Source of the DNA: Bacillus sp. (in: firmicutes)
GTDB taxonomy: Bacteria > Bacillota > Bacilli > Bacillales > Cytobacillaceae
Direction: 5' to 3'
DNA length: 33,132 bases
Assembly (NCBI GenBank): GCA_031177865.1
Contig: JAPSKD010000015.1
Span: forward strand, 1-33,132
Every line of letters starts with the position of its first letter. Position 1 is the first letter of the stretch. The notes under the pieces are model-generated. The model did not search any database, was not told the DNA's origin, and saw nothing but the letters and a program-made list of their open reading frames with translations. A program made the translations under genes and the position numbers. Positions 7,087 through 16,291 of this stretch are shown here, piece after piece.

Positions 7087-7869
7087 ATGAAGAACCCTAT
7101 TCTTGTTGGTATGACTATTTTTCTGTTAATTGCCCTATCGGCATGTTCTCCCAAAGAATCCCAACAGACGGAAACAGTAGAATTAACCATTTCTGCTGCA
7201 GCCAGCCTTAATGAAGCATTAATCGAGATTAAAACGAAATTTGAAAACGATAATCCTCAGATAAAACTTTTATATAATATTGGTGGTTCTGGTGCATTGA
7301 AACAACAGATTCTCCATGGAGCACCGGTTGATCTTTTCCTCTCTGCTGCACATGACCCCTTTAATGAATTAACTCAAGAAGGATTAATTGAAAAACAAAC
7401 TCAGGTTGATCTATTAGGGAACCAACTAGTTTTGGTCACCAACAAAGAAAATCCTGCAAACATAAACGGATTTTCTGATCTGAAGCGTAACCAAATCAAT
7501 AAAATTGCCATTGGCATACCGCAATCTGTTCCAGCCGGGAAATATGCAAAACAAACACTTGAAAATCTTGGACTTTGGGAAACCCTCGAACCGATTGTTA
7601 TTCAAACCAAGGATGTCCGTCAGGCTCTAACATATGTAGAAACAGGAAATGTGGATGCAGGTATTGTTTATATGACAGACGTCTATATATCTGATAAAGT
7701 AAAAGTCGTGGCCACTGCAGAGGAACAAACACATGAGCCTATTATCTATCCTGCAGGCATAATAAAATCGTCAGCTAATAAAAAAGAGGCTGAATTATTT
7801 CTTTCTTACTTACAAGGGAAAACAGCAAAAACTATTTTTGAAAAATATGGCTTTATTGTATTGGATTGA
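7087..7869 (+). CDS. modA: Molybdate-binding lipoprotein ModA (260 aa)
   Basis: ModA is the substrate-binding subunit of the molybdate/tungstate ABC importer, held on the outer membrane face by a lipid. The N-terminus has a lipoprotein signal with the lipobox LSAC (Cys20). The mature part starts with LTISAAASLNEAL, the ModA oxyanion-binding segment with two serines, and continues with NIGGSGALKQQILHGAPVDLF, QSVPAGKYA and GNVDAGIVYMTD, all characteristic. Length is normal. A TATAAT at 7041-7046 is a likely -10 element, with no clear -35. The stop overlaps the start of modB, which indicates translational coupling. Confidence 0.93.
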   Translation: MKNPILVGMTIFLLIALSACSPKESQQTETVELTISAAASLNEALIEIKTKFENDNPQIKLLYNIGGSGALKQQILHGAPVDLFLSAAHDPFNELTQEGLIEKQTQVDLLGNQLVLVTNKENPANINGFSDLKRNQINKIAIGIPQSVPAGKYAKQTLENLGLWETLEPIVIQTKDVRQALTYVETGNVDAGIVYMTDVYISDKVKVVATAEEQTHEPIIYPAGIIKSSANKKEAELFLSYLQGKTAKTIFEKYGFIVLD

Positions 7870-8540
7870 TGATTATGTATACTAGCGATTTTTGGTCCCC
7901 CCTTAGATTCTCTCTTGAAGTAGCAGCTATTTCGGTTATGATTGTAAGTGTTTTGGGAGTTTTTTTTGCAAGACTATTATATAACAAGAAATTCAAAGGA
8001 AAGATTCTGCTAGAAACTTTCCTCATGCTCCCTATTGTGCTCCCGCCTACGGTAATAGGTTTTTTATTGATTTACTTTTTTGGAAGAAATAGTCCAATTG
8101 GGGCTTTTATCGAGGATTTTTTTCAACATTCCATCATGTTTACTCCTTGGGCAGCCATTATCGCATCCACCACCGTTGCTTTTCCACTTATGTACCAATC
8201 AGTAAAATTAGGCTTTCAATCCGTCGATAAAGATATCGAAGATGCGGCCGGTGTCGATGGCGGAAGCAGAATGAAGGTATTCTTTTTCGTTTCGCTGCCA
8301 CTGACGCTTCCCTCGATTATCTCCGGAATGATTATGAGCTTTGCCCGGGCGCTTGGTGAATTCGGGGCAACTTTAATGTTTGCTGGAAATATACCAGGAA
8401 AAACACAAACCGCGCCAACAGCAATATATGTTGCAATGGAATCCGGTAACATGAGTTTAGCTTGGTCATTTGTTCTATCAATGGTGATAATTTCTTTCCT
8501 TATGTTATTTATTTCAAATATGATACAAAAAAAGCCATGA
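7869..8540 (+). CDS. modB: Molybdate ABC transporter permease ModB (223 aa)
   Basis: ModB forms the membrane channel of the molybdate importer. About five hydrophobic segments are seen, and the cytoplasmic coupling loop reads EDAAGVDGGSRMKVFFFVSLPL, a good EAA motif. The segments MLPIVLPPTVIGF and FARALGEFGATLMFAGN are typical of ModB and CysT/CysW relatives. The ATG at 7869 overlaps the modA stop (TGATG); a TTG at 7866 is also possible, and there is no separate ribosome binding site. No modC ATPase gene follows: a terminator comes directly after. The ATPase must be encoded elsewhere, as I recall for B. subtilis yvgL-yvgM. Confidence 0.92.
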   Translation: MIMYTSDFWSPLRFSLEVAAISVMIVSVLGVFFARLLYNKKFKGKILLETFLMLPIVLPPTVIGFLLIYFFGRNSPIGAFIEDFFQHSIMFTPWAAIIASTTVAFPLMYQSVKLGFQSVDKDIEDAAGVDGGSRMKVFFFVSLPLTLPSIISGMIMSFARALGEFGATLMFAGNIPGKTQTAPTAIYVAMESGNMSLAWSFVLSMVIISFLMLFISNMIQKKP

Positions 8541-8565
8541 AGAGGTGTTCTATTCGTGGCTTTTT
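8529..8565. terminator. Bidirectional terminator after modB
   Basis: A 13-bp stem with one G-U pair (8529-8541 with 8553-8565), flanked by A and T tracts, lies between the convergent modB and carboxypeptidase genes. Confidence 0.8.
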
Positions 8566-8570
8566 GTAGC

Positions 8571-9713
8571 TTATTGTTTTCTCATCAATCTTTTTCTTAC
8601 TCCAATAAGTAGTCCGGCAAGTGCAAATACGATAATTCCATAAAAGATATTTATACTGCTCTGTTCACTAGATAACAGCTCTTCCTCTTTTACCTTTATC
8701 GGCTTTGGTTCTTTTTCTTCAAGTTGTATCGATTGTGAGACTTGACCGTTATTTACTACTTCAAGCATTCCTTGCTCTGTAATGCTTTCTTCAAAACCAT
8801 TAACGTGCACCGTAATGATAATATCATTTTTAGGGTAATATTCTTTTTTATGAATAGTGAATTTCTCGTTTTGTTTTATAATGCGATGTTTAAAACTAGA
8901 AAAACCGTATTCAATCAGCTTTTTAGTGTCGTTATATGAAGCCTTGCTGTTATCTGCTTTTAGCACAATCGCAGTCAGCTTTATATTTTCATTCTCAGCT
9001 GTTGTTGCCAATGTATGCTTTGATTCATTTACAAAACCTGTTTTACCGCCTGTAATACCTTCTATAGGAATTTCACCTTTTAACAGGCGGTGATGAGTGA
9101 GCAGTGTCGTTTCCCACGATTCACCACTCCATCCTAGCTCTTTTGTTCCAAAAATCTCTGTAAAAACGGGATTCTTTTTTGCATAATTCGTTATTATGGC
9201 TAAATCTAATGCCGTTGTATAATGATTTTCATTAAATAATCCATTGGGATTGGAAAAATGGGTATCACTCACACCAATTTTCTTAGTTAAATACTCATTC
9301 AAATTGGCAGCAAACTGTTCAACCGAACCATCTATATGTTCTGCAATTGCTACGGCAGCATCATTCCCTGAGTTAATCAACATTCCTTGGATCAGCTTTT
9401 TTAAAGGAACCCTTTCCCCTTCCACTAAATAAACTCTCGTCCCCTCTTCCTTTACTGCCCTTGCACTTACTGTGACAATATCATCTACATTTCCATTTTC
9501 GATTGCATAAATAGCTGTAGCAATTTTCGTCAAACTAGCAGGGTATAATCTTTCATTACTATTTTTACTATATAAAATGGCACCTGTTTCTGAATCTACT
9601 AGTACGGCAGCTTCACTTTTTATCTCTGAGGACTGTTTTTCTGCCGCGTTTGCGATAGCTTGATTTGATAAGATAAGCGTCAAGACAATAAAAAATGAAA
9701 CTAATTTTGACAA
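8571..9713 (-). CDS. D-alanyl-D-alanine carboxypeptidase, peptidase S11 family (380 aa)
   Basis: These penicillin-binding enzymes remove the terminal D-Ala of peptidoglycan stem peptides outside the membrane. All three active-site motifs are present: S60-LT-K63, S115-G-N117 and K224-T-G226. A signal peptide ends near ANAA (residues 21-24), and a C-terminal hydrophobic helix (about 352-372) with a basic tail anchors the enzyme to the membrane. B. subtilis DacF (389 aa) has the same size and type, but dacF lies next to spoIIA, which is absent here, so I give no symbol. The start is TTG at 9713, with AAGGA 9 nt and GGAG 2 nt upstream; no ATG is better placed. It has no cotranscribed partner. Confidence 0.9.
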   Translation of the reverse strand: MSKLVSFFIVLTLILSNQAIANAAEKQSSEIKSEAAVLVDSETGAILYSKNSNERLYPASLTKIATAIYAIENGNVDDIVTVSARAVKEEGTRVYLVEGERVPLKKLIQGMLINSGNDAAVAIAEHIDGSVEQFAANLNEYLTKKIGVSDTHFSNPNGLFNENHYTTALDLAIITNYAKKNPVFTEIFGTKELGWSGESWETTLLTHHRLLKGEIPIEGITGGKTGFVNESKHTLATTAENENIKLTAIVLKADNSKASYNDTKKLIEYGFSSFKHRIIKQNEKFTIHKKEYYPKNDIIITVHVNGFEESITEQGMLEVVNNGQVSQSIQLEEKEPKPIKVKEEELLSSEQSSINIFYGIIVFALAGLLIGVRKRLMRKQ

Positions 9714-9953
9714 TCTCCAACATCCTTACTTTTTCTTTTATCATCTGATTTTATCAAAATATCTTAGAATGTAAATATTTATATAAGAACTGTTATTCAA
9801 CCGAAAAGAGTTTGGCGTTATCCTGAAATAATTGCAATAAAACTCAACTAGAAAACATAGAAGTTAGTAAAAGAAAAAATTTTAAAAAAGAGACAAGTTT
9901 CCCTCCCTTCCCTGCATAAACATGAAATAGGACAAATTATTGGGGGGGTAACA

Positions 9954-10406
9954 ATGAAATTTTTAGTATTAAAGAAAGATACACTAGTTTTCATTTTAGT
10001 AACAGCTTTTCTACTAGTAACCATTTCTGCTTGGTTTTTGTTAAAAGCAGGAGATACTACCGTGTTTAATCAAACCGCGAATAAAGATATTAGAGAAATT
10101 CATATGGTCACAGTAGAGTATAACAGTAAAACGAAAGACGGAAAGGAAATTGAAGTATACCGCTGGGATCCAGGTACTATTCAACTAGACGCAGGGGAAA
10201 AAGTAAACCTATACATTAGTGGGGTTAACGGTGAAGAGCACCCATTCTATATTGAAGGTACTGACATCAAGGGTACAGTCAAAAAAGGTGAAGAAACAAT
10301 GGTTCCTCTTCAAATTGATAAAGAGGGTACCTATCGTTTAATTTGTGAAGTCCATGGAGACAGAGACCATAATGGCCCAATGATTGCTGATATTATAGTC
10401 GATTAA
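9954..10406 (+). CDS. Membrane-anchored cupredoxin-domain protein (150 aa)
   Basis: A hydrophobic segment (about residues 9-31) anchors a beta-sandwich domain on the outside of the cell. The domain ends with LICEVHGDRDHNGPMIADIIV, a blue-copper style ligand loop, and an earlier histidine lies in EEHPFYIEG. The candidate copper ligands are H96, C131, H134 and M143, with H139 as an alternative. This is one Cys only, so a type 1 or related mononuclear site fits better than the two-Cys CuA site of oxidase subunit II. Its physiological role is unknown; electron transfer or copper handling is likely. The ATG follows a G-rich ribosome binding site (GGGGGGG). It is not linked to respiratory genes here. 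Confidence 0.8.
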   Translation: MKFLVLKKDTLVFILVTAFLLVTISAWFLLKAGDTTVFNQTANKDIREIHMVTVEYNSKTKDGKEIEVYRWDPGTIQLDAGEKVNLYISGVNGEEHPFYIEGTDIKGTVKKGEETMVPLQIDKEGTYRLICEVHGDRDHNGPMIADIIVD

Positions 10407-10436
10407 AAGCAGGAGATTATTCTCCTGTTTTTTCCA
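10404..10436 (+). terminator. Rho-independent terminator after the cupredoxin gene
   Basis: A stem containing CAGGAGA and TCTCCTG, extended by A-T pairs, ends in a run of T. Confidence 0.75.
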
Positions 10437-10734
10437 TTTCAATTAGGTGCCTGTTTCGTAGGTTTCCACTATCAAGATGTTGATATCATCGTGTCTTTCT
10501 TATATAACAGATTGTTATTTCATTAAAATAATTATAGTACAGATTTTTAGTATTTCGATATCCGTTCATAAAAAGTTCAAAAACAACTCCAAAAAACCCC
10601 TTAAAAATAAGACTTCACAATATGTTAACAATATCGGTGCTTTCTTTCACAAAAAATCTGTTACACTTTCGTTAAGAAATAACAGCAACACTGTTATATT
10701 AAATCTCATACAAACTCAAGAGGTGAAAATAATC
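10437..10734 (+). other. Upstream region of pflB
   Basis: About 300 bp without a gene. An open frame continues upstream of the pflB start to 10477, but its codons look non-coding. The stretch 10613-10700 is the probable promoter region and has several imperfect TTCACA/TGTTAAC elements of the kind bound by Crp/Fnr and Rex regulators. No single site is convincing without experimental data. Confidence 0.45.
10636..10651 (+). promoter_or_regulatory. Candidate Crp/Fnr-type site before pflB
   Basis: The 16-mer GGTGCTTTCTTTCACA has a perfect right half (TCACA) and a left half with two mismatches to the consensus TGTGA-N6-TCACA. A site centred here would place +1 near 10685, with a poor -10 (TAAGAA) in between. 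This is a weak match, reported because pfl genes in Firmicutes are commonly controlled by Fnr, ArcR or Rex. Confidence 0.25.
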
Positions 10735-12960
<2,226 letters not shown>

Positions 12961-12966
12961 AAACAA

Positions 12967-13110
12967 AAGGCGAAAGCGCCCGTTTAGCGACGTATGGACT
13001 GGAGCGCTCTGACTAAGATAAAGGAAACACGAAGAGCGACAGCGATTCGACGTTGACTTATCGTAGGGAAGAGAGCGAAGTACACTAGTCGCTGAGCGCT
13101 GGAGCTGGAT
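12967..13110 (+). repeat. Structured intergenic repeat element between pflB and pflA
   Basis: This GC-richer block starts with the hairpin GGCGAAAGCGCC and has terminal inverted arms: AGCGAC (12986-12991) pairs with GTCGCT (13088-13093), with outer AGCGC and GCGCT copies beyond. Inside are several further AGCG/CGCT units. It ends with GAGCGCTGGAGCTGGA. Base composition differs from both flanking genes and no reading frame is present. From memory, similar blocks recur in intergenic regions of Bacillaceae genomes, much like the bcr repeats of the B. cereus group; a genome search is needed to confirm copy number. It lies in the transcribed spacer of the pfl operon. Confidence 0.6.
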
Positions 13111-13123
13111 TCAGAAACCAATT

Positions 13124-13147
13124 GTGGAGCTCCTTTCTAAGGGGCTC
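13124..13147 (+). other. Hairpin in the pflB-pflA spacer
   Basis: GGAGCTCC pairs with GGGGCTCC (one G-U pair) around a short loop, a few tens of bases before the pflA ribosome binding site. The following sequence is not a good T tract, so it looks more like an mRNA stabilising or attenuating hairpin than a full terminator. Confidence 0.45.
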
Positions 13148-13175
13148 CTGCTTTATATAAAGGGGGATCTTCATC

Positions 13176-13925
13176 ATGAACGGAAATATTCATTCTATTG
13201 AAACATTAGGAACAGTCGACGGACCAGGTATACGCTATGTAGTATTTACTCAAGGCTGCCTACTACGCTGCCAGTTTTGCCATAACGCTGATACATGGGA
13301 AATCGGCAGCGGCAAACAGATGACCGTTTCCGAACTCATGGATGATCTCATGTCCTACCTTCCCTTCATCCAGTCATGTGGTGGAGGCATTACTGTCAGC
13401 GGCGGCGAACCACTGCTGCAAGTACCTTTCCTTACTGAATTGTTCAAGGAATGTAAAAAGAAAGGGATTCATACGACCATTGATTCTTCTGGGGGCTGTT
13501 TCTCCCACTCAAAACTGTTTATCGAACAGCTTGAAGAGTTATTACACTATACTGACTTAATTTTACTCGATTTAAAACATATTAACCGTAAAAAACATAT
13601 TCAATTAACCGGTATGGCAAATGATCATATTCTTGAATTTGCCAAGTTTCTATCTGACCGTAAAGTACCAGTTTGGGTACGCCATGTCCTCGTTCCAACT
13701 GTTTCTGATGAACCAAAAGATCTTCAAAAGCTTGGAGAATTTATTGGAACCTTGGAAAATGTGCAAAAGATTGAAATACTTCCTTATCATAAGCTTGGTG
13801 TTTATAAATGGGAAGCACTCGGACTGGAATATCCATTACATCATGTTGAACCGCCATCCGAGGAGAAAGTGCAATTCGCCTATAATATGATTACTGCCCA
13901 CTGGAATAAACCATCTCTTGTTTAA
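13176..13925 (+). CDS. pflA: Pyruvate formate-lyase activating enzyme PflA (249 aa)
   Basis: PflA is a radical SAM enzyme that installs the glycyl radical on PflB. The cluster motif is C28-LLR-C32-QF-C35, the standard CxxxCxxC binding one [4Fe-4S] and S-adenosylmethionine. The GGE-type SAM-contact motif appears as ITVSGGEPLLQ. The N-terminal IHSIETLGTVDGPGIR and the C-terminal LPYHKLGVYKWEALG are typical. Length matches the E. coli enzyme (246 aa). A GGGGGAT ribosome binding site precedes the ATG. It lies downstream of pflB on the same strand, so it is probably cotranscribed through the repeat, and is followed by a strong terminator. Confidence 0.95.
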   Translation: MNGNIHSIETLGTVDGPGIRYVVFTQGCLLRCQFCHNADTWEIGSGKQMTVSELMDDLMSYLPFIQSCGGGITVSGGEPLLQVPFLTELFKECKKKGIHTTIDSSGGCFSHSKLFIEQLEELLHYTDLILLDLKHINRKKHIQLTGMANDHILEFAKFLSDRKVPVWVRHVLVPTVSDEPKDLQKLGEFIGTLENVQKIEILPYHKLGVYKWEALGLEYPLHHVEPPSEEKVQFAYNMITAHWNKPSLV

Positions 13926-13930
13926 TAATG

Positions 13931-13961
13931 AAAATGCTGTCTGTATGGCAGCATTTTTTTT
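13931..13961 (+). terminator. Rho-independent terminator after pflA
   Basis: A 9-bp perfect stem (13931-13939 with 13949-13957) runs into a T tract. Confidence 0.9.
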
Positions 13962-14019
13962 ATTAAAATACCAGTTGTTAAGAGAATATTCCTACAATGG
14001 TATATCCAGCGAGATTCAA

Positions 14020-14048
14020 TTGATTCTCTGACACTTCTCCTATATACT
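14020..14048 (+). promoter_or_regulatory. SigA-type promoter of the leader ORF and yidC2
   Basis: TTGATT (14020-14025) and TATACT (14043-14048) are separated by 17 bp. This would start the transcript near 14055, about 30 nt before the TTG start of the leader ORF. Confidence 0.65.
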
Positions 14049-14083
14049 CAATTCAATAGCAAAAAAAAGCGAGGTGATTATTT

Positions 14084-14374
14084 TTGTACCAATTGCTCAT
14101 TGATTTTACAGATGCTAATGCGTTAGAAACGCTTTATTTAAGCCTTTACTTCGGTGTCATTATTAAATTACTTTGGGCATGGAATGTGGAATATAGCTTT
14201 ATGGGTGCCATAAGCGAACCTGCACATACAAAAATCAATCACCCATTGTTTTTTTATAAGAAGAAGTGTAGTTTAAACAGAAATATTATTTTAAACCGCA
14301 TTTTTAAATATATTCGTAGAAAAGAATGTTCACAGGATGATACAGAAGAACCTATTTCCTCCCTCCCTATTTAA
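14084..14374 (+). CDS. MifM-like translation-arrest leader peptide (96 aa)
   Basis: The TTG start at 14084 is preceded by GAGGTG at 14071-14076. Residues about 15-33 (ETLYLSLYFGVIIKLLWAW) form one membrane segment. The C-terminal part has RIFKY (72-76), then a basic stretch, then the acidic cluster DDTEE (85-89). B. subtilis MifM is also about 95 residues, inserts by an N-terminal membrane segment, and stalls its own ribosome through residues including an Arg-Ile-x-x-Trp patch and a C-terminal acidic DEED run when SpoIIIJ/YidC1 is short, which exposes the ribosome binding site of yidC2. Here codons 91-93 carry the sequence that pairs with the yidC2 ribosome binding site. Position, size, topology, C-terminal pattern and RNA pairing all agree. 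That arrest occurs is inferred. Confidence 0.8.
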   Translation: MYQLLIDFTDANALETLYLSLYFGVIIKLLWAWNVEYSFMGAISEPAHTKINHPLFFYKKKCSLNRNIILNRIFKYIRRKECSQDDTEEPISSLPI

Positions 14375-14409
14375 ACAAATAACCATTTAAACATTCTTAG
14401 GAGGAAATA
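14353..14409 (+). promoter_or_regulatory. RNA stem that hides the yidC2 ribosome binding site
   Basis: TATTTCCTCC (14353-14362), inside the last codons of the leader ORF, is a perfect 10-bp complement of GGAGGAAATA (14400-14409), which contains the Shine-Dalgarno sequence and the first base of the yidC2 ATG. The loop is 37 nt. A ribosome stalled at codons 88-90 would cover the left arm and free the site. Confidence 0.8.
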
Positions 14410-15194
14410 TGAAAAACAAAACATCTTTATCAGTTGTATTACTTTTAGCGTTGACCACCATCTTACTCTCTGCCTGTTCAGTAGCAGATGGAAAAGGAGA
14501 TGGATTCTTCCATACCTATTTTGTTGAACCATTTATTGTTTTTATACATTTTTTAGCTGAGTTATTTAATGGGAACTATGGTTTATCTATTATTCTTGTT
14601 ACCTTAATCATTAGACTGGTATTAATGCCGTTCATGCTTAAGCAATATAAAAATCAAATGGACATGAAAGAGAAAATGGATGTCATGAAGCCAGAGATGG
14701 AAGCCATCCAAAAGAAAGTCAAGGAAGAGAAGGATCCAAAAAAGAAACAAGAGCTGCAACAGGAATTAATGGGGCTTTATCAGAAGCATGGGGTAAATCC
14801 ATTGAATATGGGCTGTTTACCACTTCTAATTCAAATGCCAATCCTAACGGGTTTTTATTACGCAATTCGTGGTTCTGAAGAGATTGCCACCCACCAGTTT
14901 TTATGGTTTAGTCTGGGACACCCTGATATCATTATTACCATTATTGCGGGTGTAATATATTATTTCCAATTTAAAGTTTCACAGTCTAGTATGCCTGCTG
15001 CTCAGCAACAGCAAATGAAATTCATGGGACTCTTGTCTCCGCTTATGATTGTCATGTTTTCGATAAGTGCACCAGCAGCACTGCCGTTATATTGGGCAGT
15101 CGGCGGTACGTTTTTAATTCTGCAAACATGGTTAAGCCGGAAGGTATATCAAAATGGAAAAAAGACAGAAATAAAAGCTAGCACCAACCAATAG
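14409..15194 (+). CDS. yidC2: YidC/Oxa1 family membrane insertase, YidC2 type (261 aa)
   Basis: YidC inserts membrane proteins alone or with SecYEG. The N-terminus is a lipoprotein signal with the lipobox LLSAC (Cys23), as in Gram-positive YidC proteins. Membrane segments follow at about residues 57-78, 130-150, 170-190 and 210-245. The conserved Arg in the first core helix, needed for the hydrophilic groove, is R69 in LVTLIIRLVLMPF. A charged cytoplasmic hairpin (about 80-122, KEKMDVMKPEMEAIQKKV) and MGCLPLLIQMPIL are typical. B. subtilis has SpoIIIJ (YidC1) and YqjG (YidC2). The leader ORF and masked ribosome binding site mark this as the inducible YidC2 type; it is named on that basis. Translation should depend on unfolding of the stem at 14353-14409. 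Confidence 0.9.
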   Translation: MKNKTSLSVVLLLALTTILLSACSVADGKGDGFFHTYFVEPFIVFIHFLAELFNGNYGLSIILVTLIIRLVLMPFMLKQYKNQMDMKEKMDVMKPEMEAIQKKVKEEKDPKKKQELQQELMGLYQKHGVNPLNMGCLPLLIQMPILTGFYYAIRGSEEIATHQFLWFSLGHPDIIITIIAGVIYYFQFKVSQSSMPAAQQQQMKFMGLLSPLMIVMFSISAPAALPLYWAVGGTFLILQTWLSRKVYQNGKKTEIKASTNQ

Positions 15195-15204
15195 ATAAAT
15201 GCAA

Positions 15205-15243
15205 AGTAAACAAAGCCTGGCATCATGCCTGGCTTTGTTTACT
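15205..15243. terminator. Long bidirectional terminator
   Basis: A stem of about 18 bp with one mismatch (15205-15223 with 15226-15243) joins the end of yidC2 to the end of the convergent acetyltransferase gene; its right arm encodes the last residues of that protein. Confidence 0.85.
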
Positions 15244-15822
15244 TTTATTTAAGTTTTTTTCTAATTCCTTTTTAACCGTATCCCATTCCTCTTGAAGGAT
15301 ACTATAGAAGACGGTATCACGAACATATCCGCCGGATATTTTTCGGTCCTTTCGAAGTGTCCCTTCTTTGACTGCTCCTATTCTTTCAATAGCATTTTGG
15401 GAACGGAGGTTTCGAGAGTCCGTTTTAATTTGAACTCGGCTAAGGTTCCAGGTTTCAAATGCATGTCTTAGCAGCAGGTATTTACATTCAGTGTTTACTC
15501 TTGTTCTCCAAACATCAGGGTGATACCATGTGGAGCCAATTTCTAGACTTTTATGTTCTTGTGAAATATCAAGGTAACGAGTGCTCCCGATAATACGATT
15601 CTCCAGATTTATCACAACAAAGGTGTAATCGGTACCCACTTCTCTCTTCTGGATAGCCGAAGCAATCATCTGCTCCATCTCTTCTTTACTTCTTACTGTG
15701 GTAGCCATATAGGTCCAAATTTCATCAGGTTTAGCAGCTTTCCATAGTCCATCAAGATGATCCAAGCTGATTGGAACTAATCTGACCGATTCCCCTTCTA
15801 ACTCAAAAAGCTCATTCCACAT
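15223..15822 (-). CDS. GNAT family N-acetyltransferase, RimJ/RimL type (199 aa)
   Basis: The protein has the GNAT pattern of the RimJ/RimL subgroup: an N-terminal LEGESVRLVPISLDHLDGLW, a central TFVVINLENRIIGSTRYLDIS strand pair, EIGSTWYHPDVWRTRVNTECK near the acetyl-CoA-binding loop, and a C-terminal LSRVQIKTDSRNLRSQNAIERIG with the conserved Asn-rich segment. Such enzymes acetylate protein N-termini, amino groups of small molecules or antibiotics; the substrate here cannot be told. The ATG at 15822 has GGGGA 8 nt upstream; an ATG six bases earlier (15828) is too close to it. Its C-terminal end overlaps the shared terminator stem. Confidence 0.88.
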   Translation of the reverse strand: MWNELFELEGESVRLVPISLDHLDGLWKAAKPDEIWTYMATTVRSKEEMEQMIASAIQKREVGTDYTFVVINLENRIIGSTRYLDISQEHKSLEIGSTWYHPDVWRTRVNTECKYLLLRHAFETWNLSRVQIKTDSRNLRSQNAIERIGAVKEGTLRKDRKISGGYVRDTVFYSILQEEWDTVKKELEKNLNKSKQSQA

Positions 15823-15879
15823 CTTCATTTCCCCATTCCCCTGTTAATAATTAAAAAAGAGACTGGCAGGCATGGCCCA

Positions 15880-16086
15880 TCAGTCTACATTTTGAAAGTA
15901 TTCTTTGTAAAATCCGCCAACTTTACCGGTATTGTCAATAATATAATAAAACTCTTCCGTTTCATTTTTAACATCATAAATTTTCCCGGCCGTTAATGCG
16001 TTATTTACTATGTATTTTTTTGCATCCGTATGAACACATTTTACTGGTTTAATGGTCTCACGCTCACGCCATGTTAAATGAATCAT
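15880..16086 (-). CDS. Small conserved protein, probably DUF6501 family (68 aa)
   Basis: The sequence begins MIHLTWRERETIKPVKCVHT and includes KKYIVNNALTAGKIYDVKNE and VGGFYKEYF. This pattern matches, from memory, a small soluble Bacillus family of unknown function (DUF6501). The predicted fold is mainly beta with one cysteine and no membrane segment. The ATG is preceded by GGTGATAGG. It is alone, between the acetyltransferase gene and the divergent sda gene. Confidence 0.65.
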   Translation of the reverse strand: MIHLTWRERETIKPVKCVHTDAKKYIVNNALTAGKIYDVKNETEEFYYIIDNTGKVGGFYKEYFQNVD

Positions 16087-16168
16087 CCTATCACCGTTCC
16101 TTTCCGTTAACTATTCCTTAGTATAATCAAAAGCAACACTGTAGTGCAACAAAATTATCACTGAGTCT

Positions 16169-16201
16169 TTTGACATATTTATCTATTTTTAATATGTCAA
16201 A
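16169..16201. promoter_or_regulatory. 11-bp inverted repeat upstream of sda
   Basis: TTTGACATATT (16169-16179) and AATATGTCAAA (16191-16201) form a perfect inverted repeat with an 11-nt spacer, about 90 bp before the sda start. The left arm includes a TTGACA that could serve as a -35 element. The repeat may be an operator or a structured leader; a better-placed sda promoter may use TACAAT at 16238-16243. Confidence 0.45.
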
Positions 16202-16291
16202 TTTGTGAAAAAGGTTCTCAAATGGTTAGAAAACGATTACAATATTAAAAACTGAATATTCAATCCATTATTCCGAGGGAGGCTTGCAAAG

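Noticed and set aside
10477-10734. In-frame upstream extension of pflB by about 86 codons
   Set aside because: The extra codons have no PFL similarity and look like intergenic DNA; the ATG at 10735 has a good ribosome binding site and the normal N-terminus.
14084-14374. The leader ORF as an ordinary small membrane protein
   Set aside because: The complement of the downstream ribosome binding site in its last codons and its place before yidC make a regulatory leader the better reading, although a second function is not excluded.
16120-16290. DnaA boxes upstream of sda
   Set aside because: No good match to TTATNCACA was found on either strand in this stretch.
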